Source of the DNA: Mycoplana rhizolycopersici
GTDB taxonomy: Bacteria; Pseudomonadota; Alphaproteobacteria; Rhizobiales; Rhizobiaceae
Length of the DNA: 64,000 nucleotides
NCBI RefSeq assembly: GCF_013378445.1
Contig: NZ_JABXYK010000006.1
Span: 124,001 to 188,000 of the forward strand
Reading direction: 5' to 3'
Shown: positions 1-9,462 of the stretch, piece after piece
Layout of the letters: every line of letters starts with the position of its first letter
Numbering within the stretch: the first letter of the stretch is position 1
Made by a program: the position numbers and the translations under genes
Notes under the pieces: model-generated
Seen by the model: only the letters and a program-made list of their open reading frames with translations
What the model was told of the DNA's origin: nothing
Databases searched by the model: none

Positions 1-44
1 TTGGAATGCTCACGCGGTTCGAAGCCGCCGACGAGCTTCCCTGA
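1..44 (+). CDS. 3' end of an unidentified upstream gene (partial)
   Basis: Reading frame 3 stays open from the window edge and stops at TGA 42-44, giving a C-terminus ending in RFEAADELP. Too little is visible to name it. It lies 99 bp before lpdA on the same strand. In rhizobia the pyruvate dehydrogenase genes, sometimes followed by a GDSL-type hydrolase, precede lpdA, so an operon neighbour is plausible. It does not resemble the C-terminus expected for the E2 subunit. Confidence 0.45.
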   Translation, partial: GMLTRFEAADELP

Positions 45-143
45 GGGACGGAGCGCGCGTCTTCCGGTCCTCTATAACGACAACGGGTGCTGCCTCCGAT
101 CGGAGCGCGCCCGCACAAGAGAAAAAGAGGAGTGGAAGCGCTC

Positions 144-1589
144 ATGTCCAATACGTACGACGTCATCGTAATCGGTTCGGGTCCCGGCGGTTATATCGCC
201 GCTATCCGGGCTGCCCAGCTCGGCCTGAAAACGGCGATTGTCGAGCGGGAGCACCTTGCCGGCATCTGCTCGAACTGGGGCTGCATTCCGACCAAGGCAC
301 TGCTGCGTTCCGCCGAGATCTTCCACTATGCGAAGCATCCGGGCGATTACGGCATCAAGATCGAAGGCAGCGTGACGCCGGACCTGAACGCCATCGTCGC
401 CCGCTCGCGCGGCATTGCCCAGCGTATGAATGGCGGCGTCGGCTTCCTGATGAAGAAGAACAAGGTCGACATCATCTGGGGCGAGGCGAAGCTTTCGAAG
501 CCCGGCGAGATCGTCGTCTCCAAGACGTCGAAAAAGCCCCTCGAGCCGCAGGCGCCGCTGCCGAAGAACGTACTGCCGGAAGGTACCTACACCGCCAAGC
601 ACATCATCGTCGCCACCGGCGCCCGTCCGCGCGCGCTTCCGGGCATCGAGCCGGACGGCAAGCTGATCTGGACCTATTTCGAGGCGATGAAACCGGCAGA
701 AATGCCCAAATCGCTGCTGGTCATGGGCTCGGGGGCGATCGGCATCGAGTTCGCCTCGTTCTACCGCACACTCGGCGTCGACGTTACCGTCGTCGAAGTG
801 ATGAAGACGGTGATGCCGGTCGAGGATGCTGAGATCTCCGCGCTCGCCAAGAAGCAGTTCGAAAAGCAGGGCATGAAGATCCACCTGGAGGCCAAGGTCA
901 CCAAGGTGGAGAAGGGTGCCAATTCGATCACAGCGCATGTGGAGATGAAGGACGGCAAGGTCGAGAAGATCACCGCCGACCGGATGATCTCGGCCGTCGG
1001 CGTTCAGGCCAACATCGAGAACATCGGGCTCGAGGCGCTCGGCGTGAAGACTGACCGCGGCTTCATCGCGATCGACGGCTACGGCAAGACCAACGTGCCC
1101 GGCATCTATGCGATCGGCGACGTTGCCGGCCCGCCGATGCTGGCGCACAAGGCCGAGCATGAGGCCGTCATCTGCGTCGAGAAGATCGCCGGCCTGCCGA
1201 ACGTCCATCCGATGGACAAGCTCAAGATCCCCGGCTGCACCTACTGCCACCCGCAGGTCGCCTCCGTCGGGCTGACGGAAGCGAAAGCTAAGGAGCAGGG
1301 CCGCGATATCCGCGTCGGTCGTTTCCCCTTCGTCGCCAACGGCAAGGCGATCGCGCTTGGCGAGGATCAGGGCCTGGTCAAGACGATCTTCGACAAGAAG
1401 ACGGGCGAACTGCTCGGCGCGCATCTCGTAGGAGCAGAAGTGACCGAACTGATCCAGGGTTTCGTCATCGCCATGAACCTCGAAACGACCGAGGAAGAGC
1501 TGATGCACACGATCTTTCCGCATCCGACCATTTCCGAAACGCTGAAAGAAAGCGTACTGGATGCCTACGGGCGGGCGCTGAACGCCTGA
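144..1589 (+). CDS. lpdA: dihydrolipoyl dehydrogenase (E3 of pyruvate dehydrogenase)
   Basis: Flavoprotein that reoxidises the lipoyl groups of the E2 subunit and passes electrons to NAD+. The 481-residue protein has the N-terminal FAD Rossmann motif GSGPGG (11-16), the redox disulfide pair C42/C47 in the CSNWGC form often seen in alphaproteobacterial PDH-type E3, a central NAD-binding domain and the C-terminal dimerisation domain with the catalytic pair H460/E465 (HPTISE). The start at ATG 144 is chosen because the FAD fold begins directly after it and an AGAGGAG ribosome site lies about 10 nt upstream; an in-frame GTG at 87 adds 19 unconserved residues. lipA follows two genes later, matching the pdh-lpdA-lipA arrangement of rhizobia, and that context argues for the PDH rather than the 2-oxoglutarate complex. 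Confidence 0.97.
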   Translation: MSNTYDVIVIGSGPGGYIAAIRAAQLGLKTAIVEREHLAGICSNWGCIPTKALLRSAEIFHYAKHPGDYGIKIEGSVTPDLNAIVARSRGIAQRMNGGVGFLMKKNKVDIIWGEAKLSKPGEIVVSKTSKKPLEPQAPLPKNVLPEGTYTAKHIIVATGARPRALPGIEPDGKLIWTYFEAMKPAEMPKSLLVMGSGAIGIEFASFYRTLGVDVTVVEVMKTVMPVEDAEISALAKKQFEKQGMKIHLEAKVTKVEKGANSITAHVEMKDGKVEKITADRMISAVGVQANIENIGLEALGVKTDRGFIAIDGYGKTNVPGIYAIGDVAGPPMLAHKAEHEAVICVEKIAGLPNVHPMDKLKIPGCTYCHPQVASVGLTEAKAKEQGRDIRVGRFPFVANGKAIALGEDQGLVKTIFDKKTGELLGAHLVGAEVTELIQGFVIAMNLETTEEELMHTIFPHPTISETLKESVLDAYGRALNA

Positions 1590-1684
1590 TCCGCCTCGGC
1601 AGCCGCGGTGTCGCAGCTAAGGCGCCGCGCGAAATGTGGAGTGGGACGGAAGCCCCATATGAGATGGAAGTCACATATGTGTCC

Positions 1685-1795
1685 GTCATCCCGGACTTGA
1701 TCCGGGATCCAGCAGCGCCGCGTCTGCGGTGCGGGAAATGCACTATCCGCGCAAGGACTTGCGCGAGCTGGATGCCGGATCAGTTCCGGCATGAC
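1685..1795. repeat. 111-bp palindromic intergenic element, copy 1
   Basis: It begins GTCATCCCGGACTTGATCC and ends with the imperfect reverse complement of that sequence, giving terminal inverted repeats of about 29 bp. The second copy at 1913-2023 matches it at 107 of 111 positions by eye. The inner part has another hairpin (CGCGCAAG, 2-nt gap, CTTGCGCG). No coding capacity and no transposase. It looks like the dispersed palindromic repeats (RIME/ABC-type or MITE-like) common between rhizobial genes; the exact family was not determined. Confidence 0.85.
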
Positions 1796-1912
1796 AGAGA
1801 GTGAGGTGATGGGCGGTCGAAGGGCTGGAGGGCTTGGGCGACGAGCCGATCAATAGTGCCGGCACCGCCCCCACGGTGGCGATTCTTCGTGCTGGCGTCG
1901 GCCTCTCGGGCC

Positions 1913-2023
1913 GTCATCCCGGACTTGATCCGGGATCCAGCGGCGCCACGTCTGCGGTGCGGGAAATGCACTATCCGCGCAAGGACTTGCGCGAGCTGGA
2001 TGCCGGATCAAGTCCGGCATGAC
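1913..2023. repeat. 111-bp palindromic intergenic element, copy 2
   Basis: Same length and orientation as copy 1, with four substitutions. Its termini pair better than those of copy 1: the 29-nt left end and the reverse complement of the right end differ at two positions. The inner CGCGCAAG/CTTGCGCG hairpin is conserved. Two copies in one gap suggest tandem insertion or local duplication. Confidence 0.85.
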
Positions 2024-2170
2024 GGGAGGCGGGCGGCCTTTCGCGCGCCATCCGGCGAAGCCCAGGCGGCGCCATCCCCGCTCTCATTGCGGGTGGCGGT
2101 GCAATGGCCCATATGATGACGGGGGCGGATCGGCCGCACCATGACGAACGCATGCGAAGGAACGAACGGA

Positions 2171-2416
2171 ATGGATGTGGGCTGGTTTGCGGGGATCGTC
2201 ATTGGCGGGCTTTCGGGCTGGCTCGCCGGCAAGCTGATGGACCTTCGCTTTGGCATCTTCTTGAACGTCGTGATCGGCATCGTCGGCGCGGTGCTGGCGA
2301 ACGCGATCTTCGACCGGGCCGGGATCCATGTCGCCAGCGGTTGGCTGGGTTACCTCGTGCAGGGTTTCGTCGGCTCGTGCATTTTGTTATTTGTCGCCAA
2401 GCTCGTCAGGCGTTGA
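2171..2416 (+). CDS. GlsB/YeaQ/YmgE family (transglycosylase-associated) small membrane protein
   Basis: A predicted 81-residue inner-membrane protein made almost wholly of three hydrophobic segments (about residues 5-20, 27-45 and 56-78) with the Gly-rich pattern of the YeaQ/YmgE family, including GGLSGWLAGKL near the N-terminus. Members are stress-associated; their molecular role is unknown. ATG 2171 is preferred over an in-frame ATG at 2141 because GAAGGA lies about 10 nt upstream and the family begins with the first membrane helix. It stands alone between the repeats and lipA. Confidence 0.8.
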   Translation: MDVGWFAGIVIGGLSGWLAGKLMDLRFGIFLNVVIGIVGAVLANAIFDRAGIHVASGWLGYLVQGFVGSCILLFVAKLVRR

Positions 2417-2511
2417 CGGATTTTTCGCGCGCACGCATGTCGCGCAAAAGTGTATAGCGGTTTCGCGGCCAAGACATGCGATTGTAAGAAGCGGCTGAAG
2501 GCAGGTTTGAA

Positions 2512-3483
2512 ATGGTCACCATCCTCGACAGGACCCATCTCGACGAAAAGCGCGTCCGTCATCCGGAGAAGGCGCATCGTCCCGATACCGAGGTCGCGCG
2601 CAAGCCGGAATGGATCCGCGTGCGGGCGCCGGTCTCCAAGGGCTACCAGGAGACGCGCTCCATCGTGAAGGAGCACAAGCTGGTGACGGTCTGCGAGGAA
2701 GCGGGCTGCCCCAATATCGGCGAGTGCTGGGACAAGAAGCACGCCACCTTTATGATCATGGGCGAGATCTGTACGCGCGCCTGCGCCTTCTGCAATGTCG
2801 CCACCGGCAAGCCGAACGCGCTCGACATGGCCGAGCCGGAAAACGTCGCCAAGGCCGTGCGCCAGATGGGCCTCAGCCACGTGGTCATCACATCCGTCGA
2901 TCGTGACGATCTGGAGGACGGCGGTGCGGAGCATTTCGAGAAGGTGATCTGGGCGATCCGGGCCGCATCGCCTTCGACGACGATCGAGATCCTGACGCCG
3001 GACTTCCTGAAGAAGCCGGGCGCGCTGGAGCGCGTGGTCGCCGCCAAGCCCGATGTCTTTAATCACAACATGGAGACGGTCGCCGGAAACTACCTGACCG
3101 TTCGCCCGGGTGCCCGTTACTTCCACTCCATCCGCCTGTTGCAGCGGGTGAAGGAACTAGACCCGACCATGTTCACCAAGTCCGGGATCATGGTCGGCCT
3201 CGGCGAGGAACGCAACGAGGTGCTGCAGCTCATGGACGACCTGCGCACCGCCGATGTCGACTTCCTGACGATCGGCCAGTACCTGCAGCCGACGCGCAAG
3301 CACCACAAGGTGGAGAAGTTCATCACCCCTGACGAGTTCAAGTCCTACGAGACGGTCGCCTATACCAAGGGGTTCCTCATGGTGGCCTCGAGCCCGCTGA
3401 CGCGCTCCTCGCACCATGCCGGCGACGATTTCGCCCGCCTGAAGGCCGCGCGCGAAAAGAAGCTGCTCGCCGCCGCGGAGTAA
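2512..3483 (+). CDS. lipA: lipoyl synthase
   Basis: Radical SAM enzyme that inserts two sulfurs into protein-bound octanoyl chains to make lipoyl groups, the cofactor of the E2 subunit served by LpdA upstream. The 323-residue protein shows both iron-sulfur motifs: the auxiliary cluster cysteines C61, C66, C72 and the radical SAM CX3CX2C set C87, C91, C94, followed by the usual TIM-barrel sequence and the C-terminal TRSSHHA stretch holding the conserved serine. Length is normal for LipA. Start ATG 2512 follows a GAAGGCAGG stretch. It probably has its own promoter in the 95-bp gap. Confidence 0.98.
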   Translation: MVTILDRTHLDEKRVRHPEKAHRPDTEVARKPEWIRVRAPVSKGYQETRSIVKEHKLVTVCEEAGCPNIGECWDKKHATFMIMGEICTRACAFCNVATGKPNALDMAEPENVAKAVRQMGLSHVVITSVDRDDLEDGGAEHFEKVIWAIRAASPSTTIEILTPDFLKKPGALERVVAAKPDVFNHNMETVAGNYLTVRPGARYFHSIRLLQRVKELDPTMFTKSGIMVGLGEERNEVLQLMDDLRTADVDFLTIGQYLQPTRKHHKVEKFITPDEFKSYETVAYTKGFLMVASSPLTRSSHHAGDDFARLKAAREKKLLAAAE

Positions 3484-3561
3484 GCGGCACAATCAGATCG
3501 ACACGGGCCGTGGTTGCAAGACCGCGGCCCGAATGCGTTTCAGAAGGAGGAGAGGCGTCCC

Positions 3562-4170
3562 ATGGTTGAAGACCTCGATGAGGCGGCGGCACGCCTGGCA
3601 AGCGCATCGCGGGTGCTCGTCATTGGCTGTTCGGGCAGCGGCAAGAGCACGCTGGCCGCGCGCCTGTCGGAGATGCTCGACCTGCCACATGTGCCGATGG
3701 ACAGGGAGATATTCTGGTTACAGGGCTGGCAGCCGCGGCCGCGGGCCGAGGCGCTCGCTCGGCTCAGGGAAATCGTCGACGAGCCACGCTGGATCATGGA
3801 TGGAACAAGTCCCGGCACGCTGCCGCTGCGCATGCCGCGTACCGATCTGGTCTTGTGGCTGCGACCGCCGCGATGGAAATCGCTCCGGGGCGTCATCGGA
3901 CGATGGTTGCGGTATAGGGGGCAGTCGCGTCCGCACATGGCCGTGGGATGCCCGGAACGTATCAACCTCGAATTCCTGCGCTACATCTGGAACTTTGAAC
4001 TTACCGAAAGCCCCGAGATAGAGGAACGGCTCGGTGAATACCCGAGCGTTCCGGTGCTGCTCCTGCGTTCGCATGCACAGAATGAGCGCCTTGTGCAGGC
4101 ATTAAAGGGTTGCCTGGATCAGACCATGAATGCCGCGGCCCATAGGGCCAAGGCGGGATCCAAGGGCTAG
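3562..4170 (+). CDS. P-loop NTPase, adenylate kinase/FlaR-like
   Basis: A 202-residue protein with a clear Walker A motif GCSGSGKST (residues 22-30) and the small-kinase fold seen in proteins annotated as topology modulation (FlaR) or adenylate-kinase-like NTPases. The conserved aspartate region PMDREIFW follows as in that group. Substrate unknown. ATG 3562 is chosen because AAGGAGGA lies about 11 nt upstream; the in-frame ATG at 3514 lacks such a site. It lies 78 bp after lipA, probably as a separate unit or weakly linked. Confidence 0.8.
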   Translation: MVEDLDEAAARLASASRVLVIGCSGSGKSTLAARLSEMLDLPHVPMDREIFWLQGWQPRPRAEALARLREIVDEPRWIMDGTSPGTLPLRMPRTDLVLWLRPPRWKSLRGVIGRWLRYRGQSRPHMAVGCPERINLEFLRYIWNFELTESPEIEERLGEYPSVPVLLLRSHAQNERLVQALKGCLDQTMNAAAHRAKAGSKG

Positions 4171-4302
4171 CCGCGTTCTGGTCCGGCCAGACCCTCCAGC
4201 ACGCCCCAACTCGAAATCGTTTGGCGGCAACAGCGGGCGGACGTAGGCTGGGGGCGATTGCACCGGCTGACGGTGCGAACTTGTCCGCAGGGAGGATCGC
4301 GG

Positions 4303-5706
4303 ATGGATATCGAAGCCCTTTTCCGGTTGGCGGCGGAAAACGCTGCCCGGTTTCGCAATGGTGTAGCGGAGCGGCCGCACCGCCCGCTTCGCGACTATGC
4401 CGGCAGCATCGACGCATTCGACGAGGCCCTTCCGGAAGGTCCCGCAGAGGCAAACGCATTGATTTCGGACCTGGCCGCACGCGCCGATCCCGGCCTGCAC
4501 CTCATGGCCGGGCCGCGCTTCTTCGGCTGGGTGATCGGCGGATCGCATCCGGTCGGCGTAGCGGCCGACATGCTGACGTCCGCCTGGGGGCAGAATGCCG
4601 GCAACCATACGGCCGCTCCGTCAGCGGCCGCGGTCGAGGCGGTGGCCGCGCGCTGGCTGCTGCAACTGCTCCACCTGCCGGGCGAATGCTCGGTCGGTTT
4701 CGTGACGGGCGCGACGGTCGCCAATTTCACCTGTCTTGCGGCCGCGCGCGGGGCGGTGCTGCGCCGTTACGGCTGGGATGCCGACGCGCGCGGTCTGTTC
4801 GGCGCACCCCCGATAACGGTGCTGATCGGTGACGACGCCCATACGACGGTCTTTTCCGCTCTGCAGTTTCTTGGCCTCGGCCACGACCGGGTCATCCGCG
4901 TGGCGACCGACGGGGAAGGGCGGATTCGAGCGCAAGCCTTCGAGGAGGCTTTGTCGGGCGTGGATGGACCCGCAATCGCTATCCTCCAGGCGGGGCAGAT
5001 CAATACCGGTGCGTTCGACGATTTTCACGCGCTCATACCTCTGGCGAAGGGCAAGGGCGCTTGGGTGCATGTAGACGGCGCCTTCGGCCTCTGGGCAAGC
5101 GCAAGCCCGGAAAGGCGGGCGCTCGCAGCGGGGGTGGAAGATGCCGACAGTTGGGCCACGGACGGACACAAATGGCTGCAGACGCCGTATGACAGCGGCT
5201 ATGCGATCGTGCGCGACGAGCTTGCCCATCGCCGCGCGATGACGATTGCCGCGAGCTACCTGCCCCTTGCCGGCGAAGGCGAGCGTGATCCTTCGCATTA
5301 TGTACCGGAACTGTCGCGACGGGCGCGGGGATTTGCCACCTGGGCGATGATCAAGCACCTCGGCCGTCACGGTATCGCGGAGATGATCGATCGGAACTGC
5401 GCCGCAGCCGCGGCGATGGCCGCAATGCTGGCAGAGCGGAAGGGCGTGTTCTTGCTCAACGACGTGGTTCTCAACCAGGTGATCGTCCGCTTCGGCAACG
5501 CTGGGGAGGAGGGGGACCGCCTGACGCGGGAGGTGATCACGGCACTGCAAGGGGACGGGCAGATTTTCGTCGGCGGCGCGCAGTGGCGCGGCCGACAGGT
5601 GATGCGGATTTCGGTCTGCAACTACCAGACCGACCTGCATCAGGCCGAGATTGCAGCGGCGGCGATCCTTTCGGCCTTCGAACGCGTCTCGGCAGGGGCG
5701 CGATAG
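4303..5706 (+). CDS. PLP-dependent group II amino-acid decarboxylase family protein
   Basis: A 467-residue fold-type I PLP enzyme of the aromatic-L-amino-acid/glutamate decarboxylase superfamily. Visible residues: H180 (DDAHTT) that stacks on PLP, D258 (HVDGAFG) that binds the pyridine nitrogen and the Schiff-base lysine K290 (TDGHKW). Substrate cannot be read from sequence; rhizobial relatives are usually labelled aspartate aminotransferase family or L-2,4-diaminobutyrate/tyrosine decarboxylase-like. ATG 4303 follows GGGAGGA; the earlier in-frame ATG at 4258 is not supported. Isolated between the NTPase and the COQ10-like gene. Confidence 0.88.
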   Translation: MDIEALFRLAAENAARFRNGVAERPHRPLRDYAGSIDAFDEALPEGPAEANALISDLAARADPGLHLMAGPRFFGWVIGGSHPVGVAADMLTSAWGQNAGNHTAAPSAAAVEAVAARWLLQLLHLPGECSVGFVTGATVANFTCLAAARGAVLRRYGWDADARGLFGAPPITVLIGDDAHTTVFSALQFLGLGHDRVIRVATDGEGRIRAQAFEEALSGVDGPAIAILQAGQINTGAFDDFHALIPLAKGKGAWVHVDGAFGLWASASPERRALAAGVEDADSWATDGHKWLQTPYDSGYAIVRDELAHRRAMTIAASYLPLAGEGERDPSHYVPELSRRARGFATWAMIKHLGRHGIAEMIDRNCAAAAAMAAMLAERKGVFLLNDVVLNQVIVRFGNAGEEGDRLTREVITALQGDGQIFVGGAQWRGRQVMRISVCNYQTDLHQAEIAAAAILSAFERVSAGAR

Positions 5707-5827
5707 GGCTCCAGAATTGCCTCCGGGGCCTGCGGATGGCACCGAAACCGGCTCGTCTTGTCGGCTGGCACGCTTTCGACAGACGTCGCATCTTGTTTCT
5801 GCGCTCGCGTTTGAATATCTCCAGCGA

Positions 5828-6274
5828 ATGCCCCAATTCGAAACCCGGCGGCAGGTGCCGCACTCGCCCGAACAGATGTATGCGCTCGTCGCCGACGTGG
5901 AGCGCTATCCCGAATTCCTGCCCCTGTGCGAGGGGCTGGTGGTTCGCTCCCGCAAGGAACGGGACGGCAGGGAGCTTCTCATCGCCGACATGACCGTGGG
6001 CTACAAGGCCATCCGCGAGACGTTCACGACGCAGGTGCTGCTCAACCCGGCGGAACAGGCGATCGACGTGAAGTACATCGACGGTCCGTTCCGCTACCTC
6101 GATAACCGCTGGCGTTTCGAGCCTGCTGCCGAAGGCGGCTGCAGCGTCCATTTCTTTATCGACTACGAGTTCAAGAGCCGCATTCTGGGTGCGGTCATGG
6201 GCTCGATGTTCGACCGGGCCTTCCACATGTTCTCCGAAGCCTTCGAGAAGCGTGCCGAAAAGATCTATGCCTGA
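5828..6274 (+). CDS. COQ10/RatA-like SRPBCC (START-fold) protein
   Basis: A 148-residue polyketide cyclase/START-domain protein. It has the typical opening (QFETRRQVPHSPEQMYALVADVERYPEFLPLC) and closing (DYEFKSRILG... FEKRAEKIY) signatures of the COQ10/RatA family, given here only in pieces: VADVERYPEFLP lies near residue 25. The mitochondrial homologue binds coenzyme Q and aids respiration; the E. coli homologue RatA was proposed to affect 70S assembly. In alphaproteobacteria a quinone-binding role is the more likely. ATG 5828 is the first Met matching the family start; the longer open frame upstream is unconserved. Confidence 0.9.
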   Translation: MPQFETRRQVPHSPEQMYALVADVERYPEFLPLCEGLVVRSRKERDGRELLIADMTVGYKAIRETFTTQVLLNPAEQAIDVKYIDGPFRYLDNRWRFEPAAEGGCSVHFFIDYEFKSRILGAVMGSMFDRAFHMFSEAFEKRAEKIYA

Positions 6275-6394
6275 CACCCTTCTGTGTCGGTAACGGCGGC
6301 AAGCAGATCCGGTCGAGAAGCATCGATTTTTTGGCGAACAAAAGCCGCTGGCTGACCGTCAGTTCGATAGGACACGGCAACAGAGGTCGGCACC

Positions 6395-6562
6395 ATGCAC
6401 GCAATCCTGCTCGCGCTGAACGCCGTTTCGATCGCGGTCGCAGCCGTTCTCGTCTTCTCTGCGGCTGGCGGCGACGGAGGCACTAGGACGCAATCCTCGG
6501 TCACGGCATCGATGGCGGGCGCGCATGCGACCGGCGTGAAGCGGTTTTCGCCCGCGCGATGA
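6395..6562 (+). CDS. small hypothetical protein with hydrophobic N-terminus
   Basis: A 55-codon frame with a strongly hydrophobic N-terminal segment (about residues 3-22, Ala/Val/Leu-rich) followed by a Gly-rich, hydrophilic tail. An AGAGGTCGG sequence lies 7-15 nt before ATG 6395. It fills the gap between the COQ10-like gene and the convergent cinA, whose stop is 10 bp away. No family recognised. It may be a small exported or membrane protein, or chance coding. Confidence 0.4.
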   Translation: MHAILLALNAVSIAVAAVLVFSAAGGDGGTRTQSSVTASMAGAHATGVKRFSPAR

Positions 6563-6572
6563 AGGCACCGTG

Positions 6573-7073
6573 CTACGGGCCGGCGGCCTCGATCAGCATT
6601 TCGAGCGCTGTGCGGACGGTGGCAAGCCGGATCGCCTGACGGCCGATGTCGCCGTAGCGCATTTCCCGGTGCAGCGTGGTTCCGTTGCGGTTGGCGGCTG
6701 CGATATGAACCAGGCCGACCGGCTTCTCCGCAGAGCCGCCACCGGGGCCGGCGATGCCGGTGACCGCGACTGCGACATCGGCACGGGAGGCTGCGAGTGC
6801 GCCCGCTACCATTTCGATCGCGGTCTGCCTCGACACGGCGCCATGGGCGGCAAGCGTGCCTTCAGAAACCTTGAGAAGCTCCCTCTTGGCGTTGTTGGAA
6901 TAGGTGACGAAGCCGCGATCCACCACGGCCGAGGAGCCGGCAATCTCCGTCAACGCCGCCGCGATCAGCCCGCCGGTGCAGGATTCTGCCGTTGCTGCCA
7001 CAAGGCCGCGCTTCGTCCAATCTGAGACGATCCCGTGCGCGGTGGCCTCGATATCGGCGGGCCACATGCTCAT
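6573..7073 (-). CDS. pncC: CinA C-terminal domain protein, nicotinamide-nucleotide amidase
   Basis: A 166-residue stand-alone CinA C-terminal (PncC) domain that hydrolyses NMN to nicotinate mononucleotide in pyridine nucleotide recycling. Diagnostic segments are TAESCTGGL near residue 28, VTYSNNAK near 57, GAVSRQTA near 80 and [10 protein letters not shown] near 104, including the conserved serine, lysine and aspartate/glycine positions. The N-terminal COG1058 domain of full-length CinA is absent, as is common in rhizobia. The start overlaps the ispDF stop by 4 nt, so it is translationally coupled to ispDF. Confidence 0.93.
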   Translation of the reverse strand: MSMWPADIEATAHGIVSDWTKRGLVAATAESCTGGLIAAALTEIAGSSAVVDRGFVTYSNNAKRELLKVSEGTLAAHGAVSRQTAIEMVAGALAASRADVAVAVTGIAGPGGGSAEKPVGLVHIAAANRNGTTLHREMRYGDIGRQAIRLATVRTALEMLIEAAGP

Positions 7074-8281
7074 GGCTCCCGTTTCCTGTAGACGACGGTG
7101 GCCGTGGCGATCGCGGCGATTCCCTCGCGGCGGCCGATAAAGCCGATCTTCTCATTCGTCGTCGCCTTGACCGAGCAGCGGTCGAGCGAGATGCCGAGGA
7201 TTTCCGACAGTTTCTTTCGCATCACCTCGCGATGAGGGCCAATCTTGGGCTCCTCGGCGATCAGCGAGACGTCCGCGTTCATGATCGTGCCCCCGTTCTG
7301 GCGGACGATGCCTGCAGCATGCTCGAGGAAGATGCGCGATGGCGCGCCCTTCCACTGCGGATCGGACGGCGGAAAATGGTCGCCGATGTCGCCGGCGCCG
7401 CAGGTGGCGAGCAGTGCGTCCGTCAGCGCGTGCAGGGCGACGTCGGCGTCCGAATGCCCTTTGAGCCGCTGGTCGTGCGGGATGAAGACGCCGCAGAGCG
7501 TGACGCCGTCGCCGGGTTCGAGTTGGTGGACGTCGTAGCCGTTGCCGGTGCGCACGTCGGGAAGGGGCGCGGACAGTCTTTCGTCTGCCATGATGATGTC
7601 CTTCTGCAAAGTCAGCTTGACGTTCCCGACGGCACCCTCGACGAGGCGCACGGGCACGCCCGCCCATTCGGCGATGGCGGCGTCGTCGGTGAAATCGCTT
7701 CGGCCCCCGGCGGCTGCCTGTCGGTGCGCATCGAGAATCGTCTGGAAGTGAAATGCCTGCGGGGTCTGCGCGGCAAAGAGACCTGCGCGCGGCACGGTTT
7801 CTGCGACGCTGCCGTCGCCTCCGGCGCGCTTGAGCGTGTCGGCGACGGCGATCGCCGGCAGCACCGCCCGGGCGCCGGCGGCCAGTGCCGCCCCCACGCG
7901 ATCGAGCAATGCGGGATCCGCGAACGGCCGGACGGCGTCCTGGATCAGGACATGGTCGATGTCGAGGCCCGCCATGGCTTCCAGTCCAGCCAGTACAGAC
8001 TGCTGGCGGCTTGCGCCGCCCGTGACCACGCGGATCTTGCCGGTACTGCCATTCACCTGTAACAGCGCGGCGGCAATAAGATCGCTGTCGTCGGCATGGA
8101 CGACGACGACGATCGGCGCATCGGGCGCCCATTTGACAAAGGCATCCAGCGTATGGGAGATAACCGGCCTTCCTGCAATGCGCCGATACTGCTTCGGACC
8201 ATCCGGGTGCGATCCGGCTCGTTCTCCGCGTCCCGCCGCAACGATGATCACACCGCAATTGATCCGATTTTGTGCGCTCAT
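7070..8281 (-). CDS. ispDF: bifunctional IspD/IspF (MEP isoprenoid pathway)
   Basis: A 403-residue fusion of 2-C-methyl-D-erythritol 4-phosphate cytidylyltransferase (about residues 8-230; CTP-binding start [12 protein letters not shown], and IQDAVRPF) and 2-C-methyl-D-erythritol 2,4-cyclodiphosphate synthase (about 245-400; zinc ligands in [10 protein letters not shown] and [11 protein letters not shown]). It catalyses two non-consecutive steps of the MEP pathway that makes isoprenoid precursors, including those used by UppS later in the window. Such fusions are common in alphaproteobacteria. Divergent from dusB and followed by pncC with a 4-nt overlap. Confidence 0.97.
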   Translation of the reverse strand: MSAQNRINCGVIIVAAGRGERAGSHPDGPKQYRRIAGRPVISHTLDAFVKWAPDAPIVVVVHADDSDLIAAALLQVNGSTGKIRVVTGGASRQQSVLAGLEAMAGLDIDHVLIQDAVRPFADPALLDRVGAALAAGARAVLPAIAVADTLKRAGGDGSVAETVPRAGLFAAQTPQAFHFQTILDAHRQAAAGGRSDFTDDAAIAEWAGVPVRLVEGAVGNVKLTLQKDIIMADERLSAPLPDVRTGNGYDVHQLEPGDGVTLCGVFIPHDQRLKGHSDADVALHALTDALLATCGAGDIGDHFPPSDPQWKGAPSRIFLEHAAGIVRQNGGTIMNADVSLIAEEPKIGPHREVMRKKLSEILGISLDRCSVKATTNEKIGFIGRREGIAAIATATVVYRKREP

Positions 8282-8386
8282 CGTGTTCTGGTTCCTCGCG
8301 ATCGAAGCGGTTTGAGCCGATTTAGAACGATCGCCGCCTCAATGCCAGCCGAGTTGCGGAATTTTGCGGCAGGCGACGGAAACGAC

Positions 8387-8415
8387 TTGGCAATCCTGAT
8401 CTGATTGTCTAAAAA
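8387..8415 (+). promoter_or_regulatory. possible sigma-70-type promoter of dusB-ntrBC
   Basis: TTGGCA (8387-8392) and TAAAAA (8410-8415) are 17 bp apart in the ispDF/dusB divergent gap. Transcription would start near 8422, which favours GTG 8461 over TTG 8428 as the dusB start. By-eye match only. Confidence 0.35.
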
Positions 8416-8460
8416 TAGGGCACGATTTTGGCCTGCTTGAAAGATGAGCATTTGACAGAG

Positions 8461-9462
8461 GTGAGCCTTTCCGAACCCTTGTCGATCGGACGACAGGTTC
8501 TGCGCAACCGCGTTGTGCTCGCGCCGATGTCGGGCGTGACCGACCTGCCGTTTCGCGAACTTGCATGGCGGTTCGGCGCGGGGCTGGTGGTGACGGAGAT
8601 GGTGGCCAGCCGTGAACTTGCGGCGAATGCGCCGGAATCTTGGGCGCGCATCCGCAATCGCGGTATCCGCCCGCACATGGTTCAACTGGCTGGCCGCGAC
8701 GCCGACTGGATGGCGGAGGCGGCCCGCCTCGCCGAGGCGAACGGCGCCGACATCATCGACATCAACATGGGCTGCCCGGCGAAGAAGGTGATCGGCGGAT
8801 ACTCCGGTTCGGCCCTGATGCGGGAACCGGACCACGCGCTGCGGCTGATCGAGGCGACGGTGAAGGCGGTGACGGTGCCCGTCACCGTCAAGATGCGGCT
8901 CGGCTGGGATCACGACAGCCTGAATGCGCCGGACATCGCCGCGCGTGCAGAGGGCGCAGGCGTGCAGATGATCACCGTGCATGGACGCACCCGCATGCAG
9001 TTCTACGAAGGCAAGGCCGACTGGGATGCGATCCGTGCTGTGCGCGAGCGCATCAAGGTTCCGCTCATTGCTAACGGCGACGTCGATTCCGCCGAGGATT
9101 GCGCGGAAATCCTGCGCCGGTCGGGCGCTGACGCGGTCATGATCGGCCGTGCCGCGCAGGGGCGTCCGTGGCATCCGGCCGTCGTTGCCGGTGCCTGCGT
9201 TGCGCCTGCAGGTGCCGAGCTTGCAGCCTGCGCCGTGGAGCACTATCGGCTGATGCTCGATTTCTACGGCGCCGTCGCCGGCCTTCGCCATGCCCGAAAG
9301 CACGTCGGCTGGTATCTGGATCGACACGCGCCCGGTATCGCGGCGGCGCAGAGAGGTGCCCTGATGGTGTCGACCGACGCGGAATTCGTTGCCGATCGCC
9401 TGGCGGCGGTGCTCGTCGACGGCGGCACCGCTGCCGGGCGGATGAAAGAGAAGGCGGCGTGA
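8461..9462 (+). CDS. dusB: tRNA-dihydrouridine synthase (NifR3/DusB)
   Basis: Flavin enzyme that reduces uridines in the D-loop of tRNA. The barrel opens with [14 protein letters not shown]; the catalytic cysteine is in [10 protein letters not shown] and the FMN region near the C-terminal half reads GDVDSAEDC and [10 protein letters not shown]. Start: GTG 8461 gives MSLSEPL and an N-terminus close to homologues in length, about 333 residues in all; TTG 8428 with an AGGG site is the alternative and adds 11 residues. The gene is the nifR3 member of the rhizobial nifR3-ntrB-ntrC operon; its stop overlaps the ntrB ATG by 1 nt. Confidence 0.95.
   Translation: MSLSEPLSIGRQVLRNRVVLAPMSGVTDLPFRELAWRFGAGLVVTEMVASRELAANAPESWARIRNRGIRPHMVQLAGRDADWMAEAARLAEANGADIIDINMGCPAKKVIGGYSGSALMREPDHALRLIEATVKAVTVPVTVKMRLGWDHDSLNAPDIAARAEGAGVQMITVHGRTRMQFYEGKADWDAIRAVRERIKVPLIANGDVDSAEDCAEILRRSGADAVMIGRAAQGRPWHPAVVAGACVAPAGAELAACAVEHYRLMLDFYGAVAGLRHARKHVGWYLDRHAPGIAAAQRGALMVSTDAEFVADRLAAVLVDGGTAAGRMKEKAA

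Larger units (their letters stand above)
1590..2170. other. intergenic region carrying two palindromic repeats
   Basis: This 581-bp gap between lpdA and the GlsB-type gene holds two copies of a 111-bp palindromic element (listed separately) separated by 117 bp of unique sequence. Short open frames here run through the repeats and are not credible genes. Nothing else is recognisable apart from the GAAGGA ribosome site of the next gene. Confidence 0.8.

Noticed and set aside
72-1523. Long minus-strand open frame (483 codons) opposite lpdA
   Set aside because: Mirror frame of a high-GC gene; no protein family signature and lpdA is certain.
1834-2116. Short frames through the palindromic repeats
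   Set aside because: They follow the repeat sequence itself and would be interrupted by any divergence of the element.
4171-4302. Possible riboswitch before the PLP decarboxylase
   Set aside because: The 132-bp gap has GC-rich short inverted pieces but no recognisable riboswitch core.
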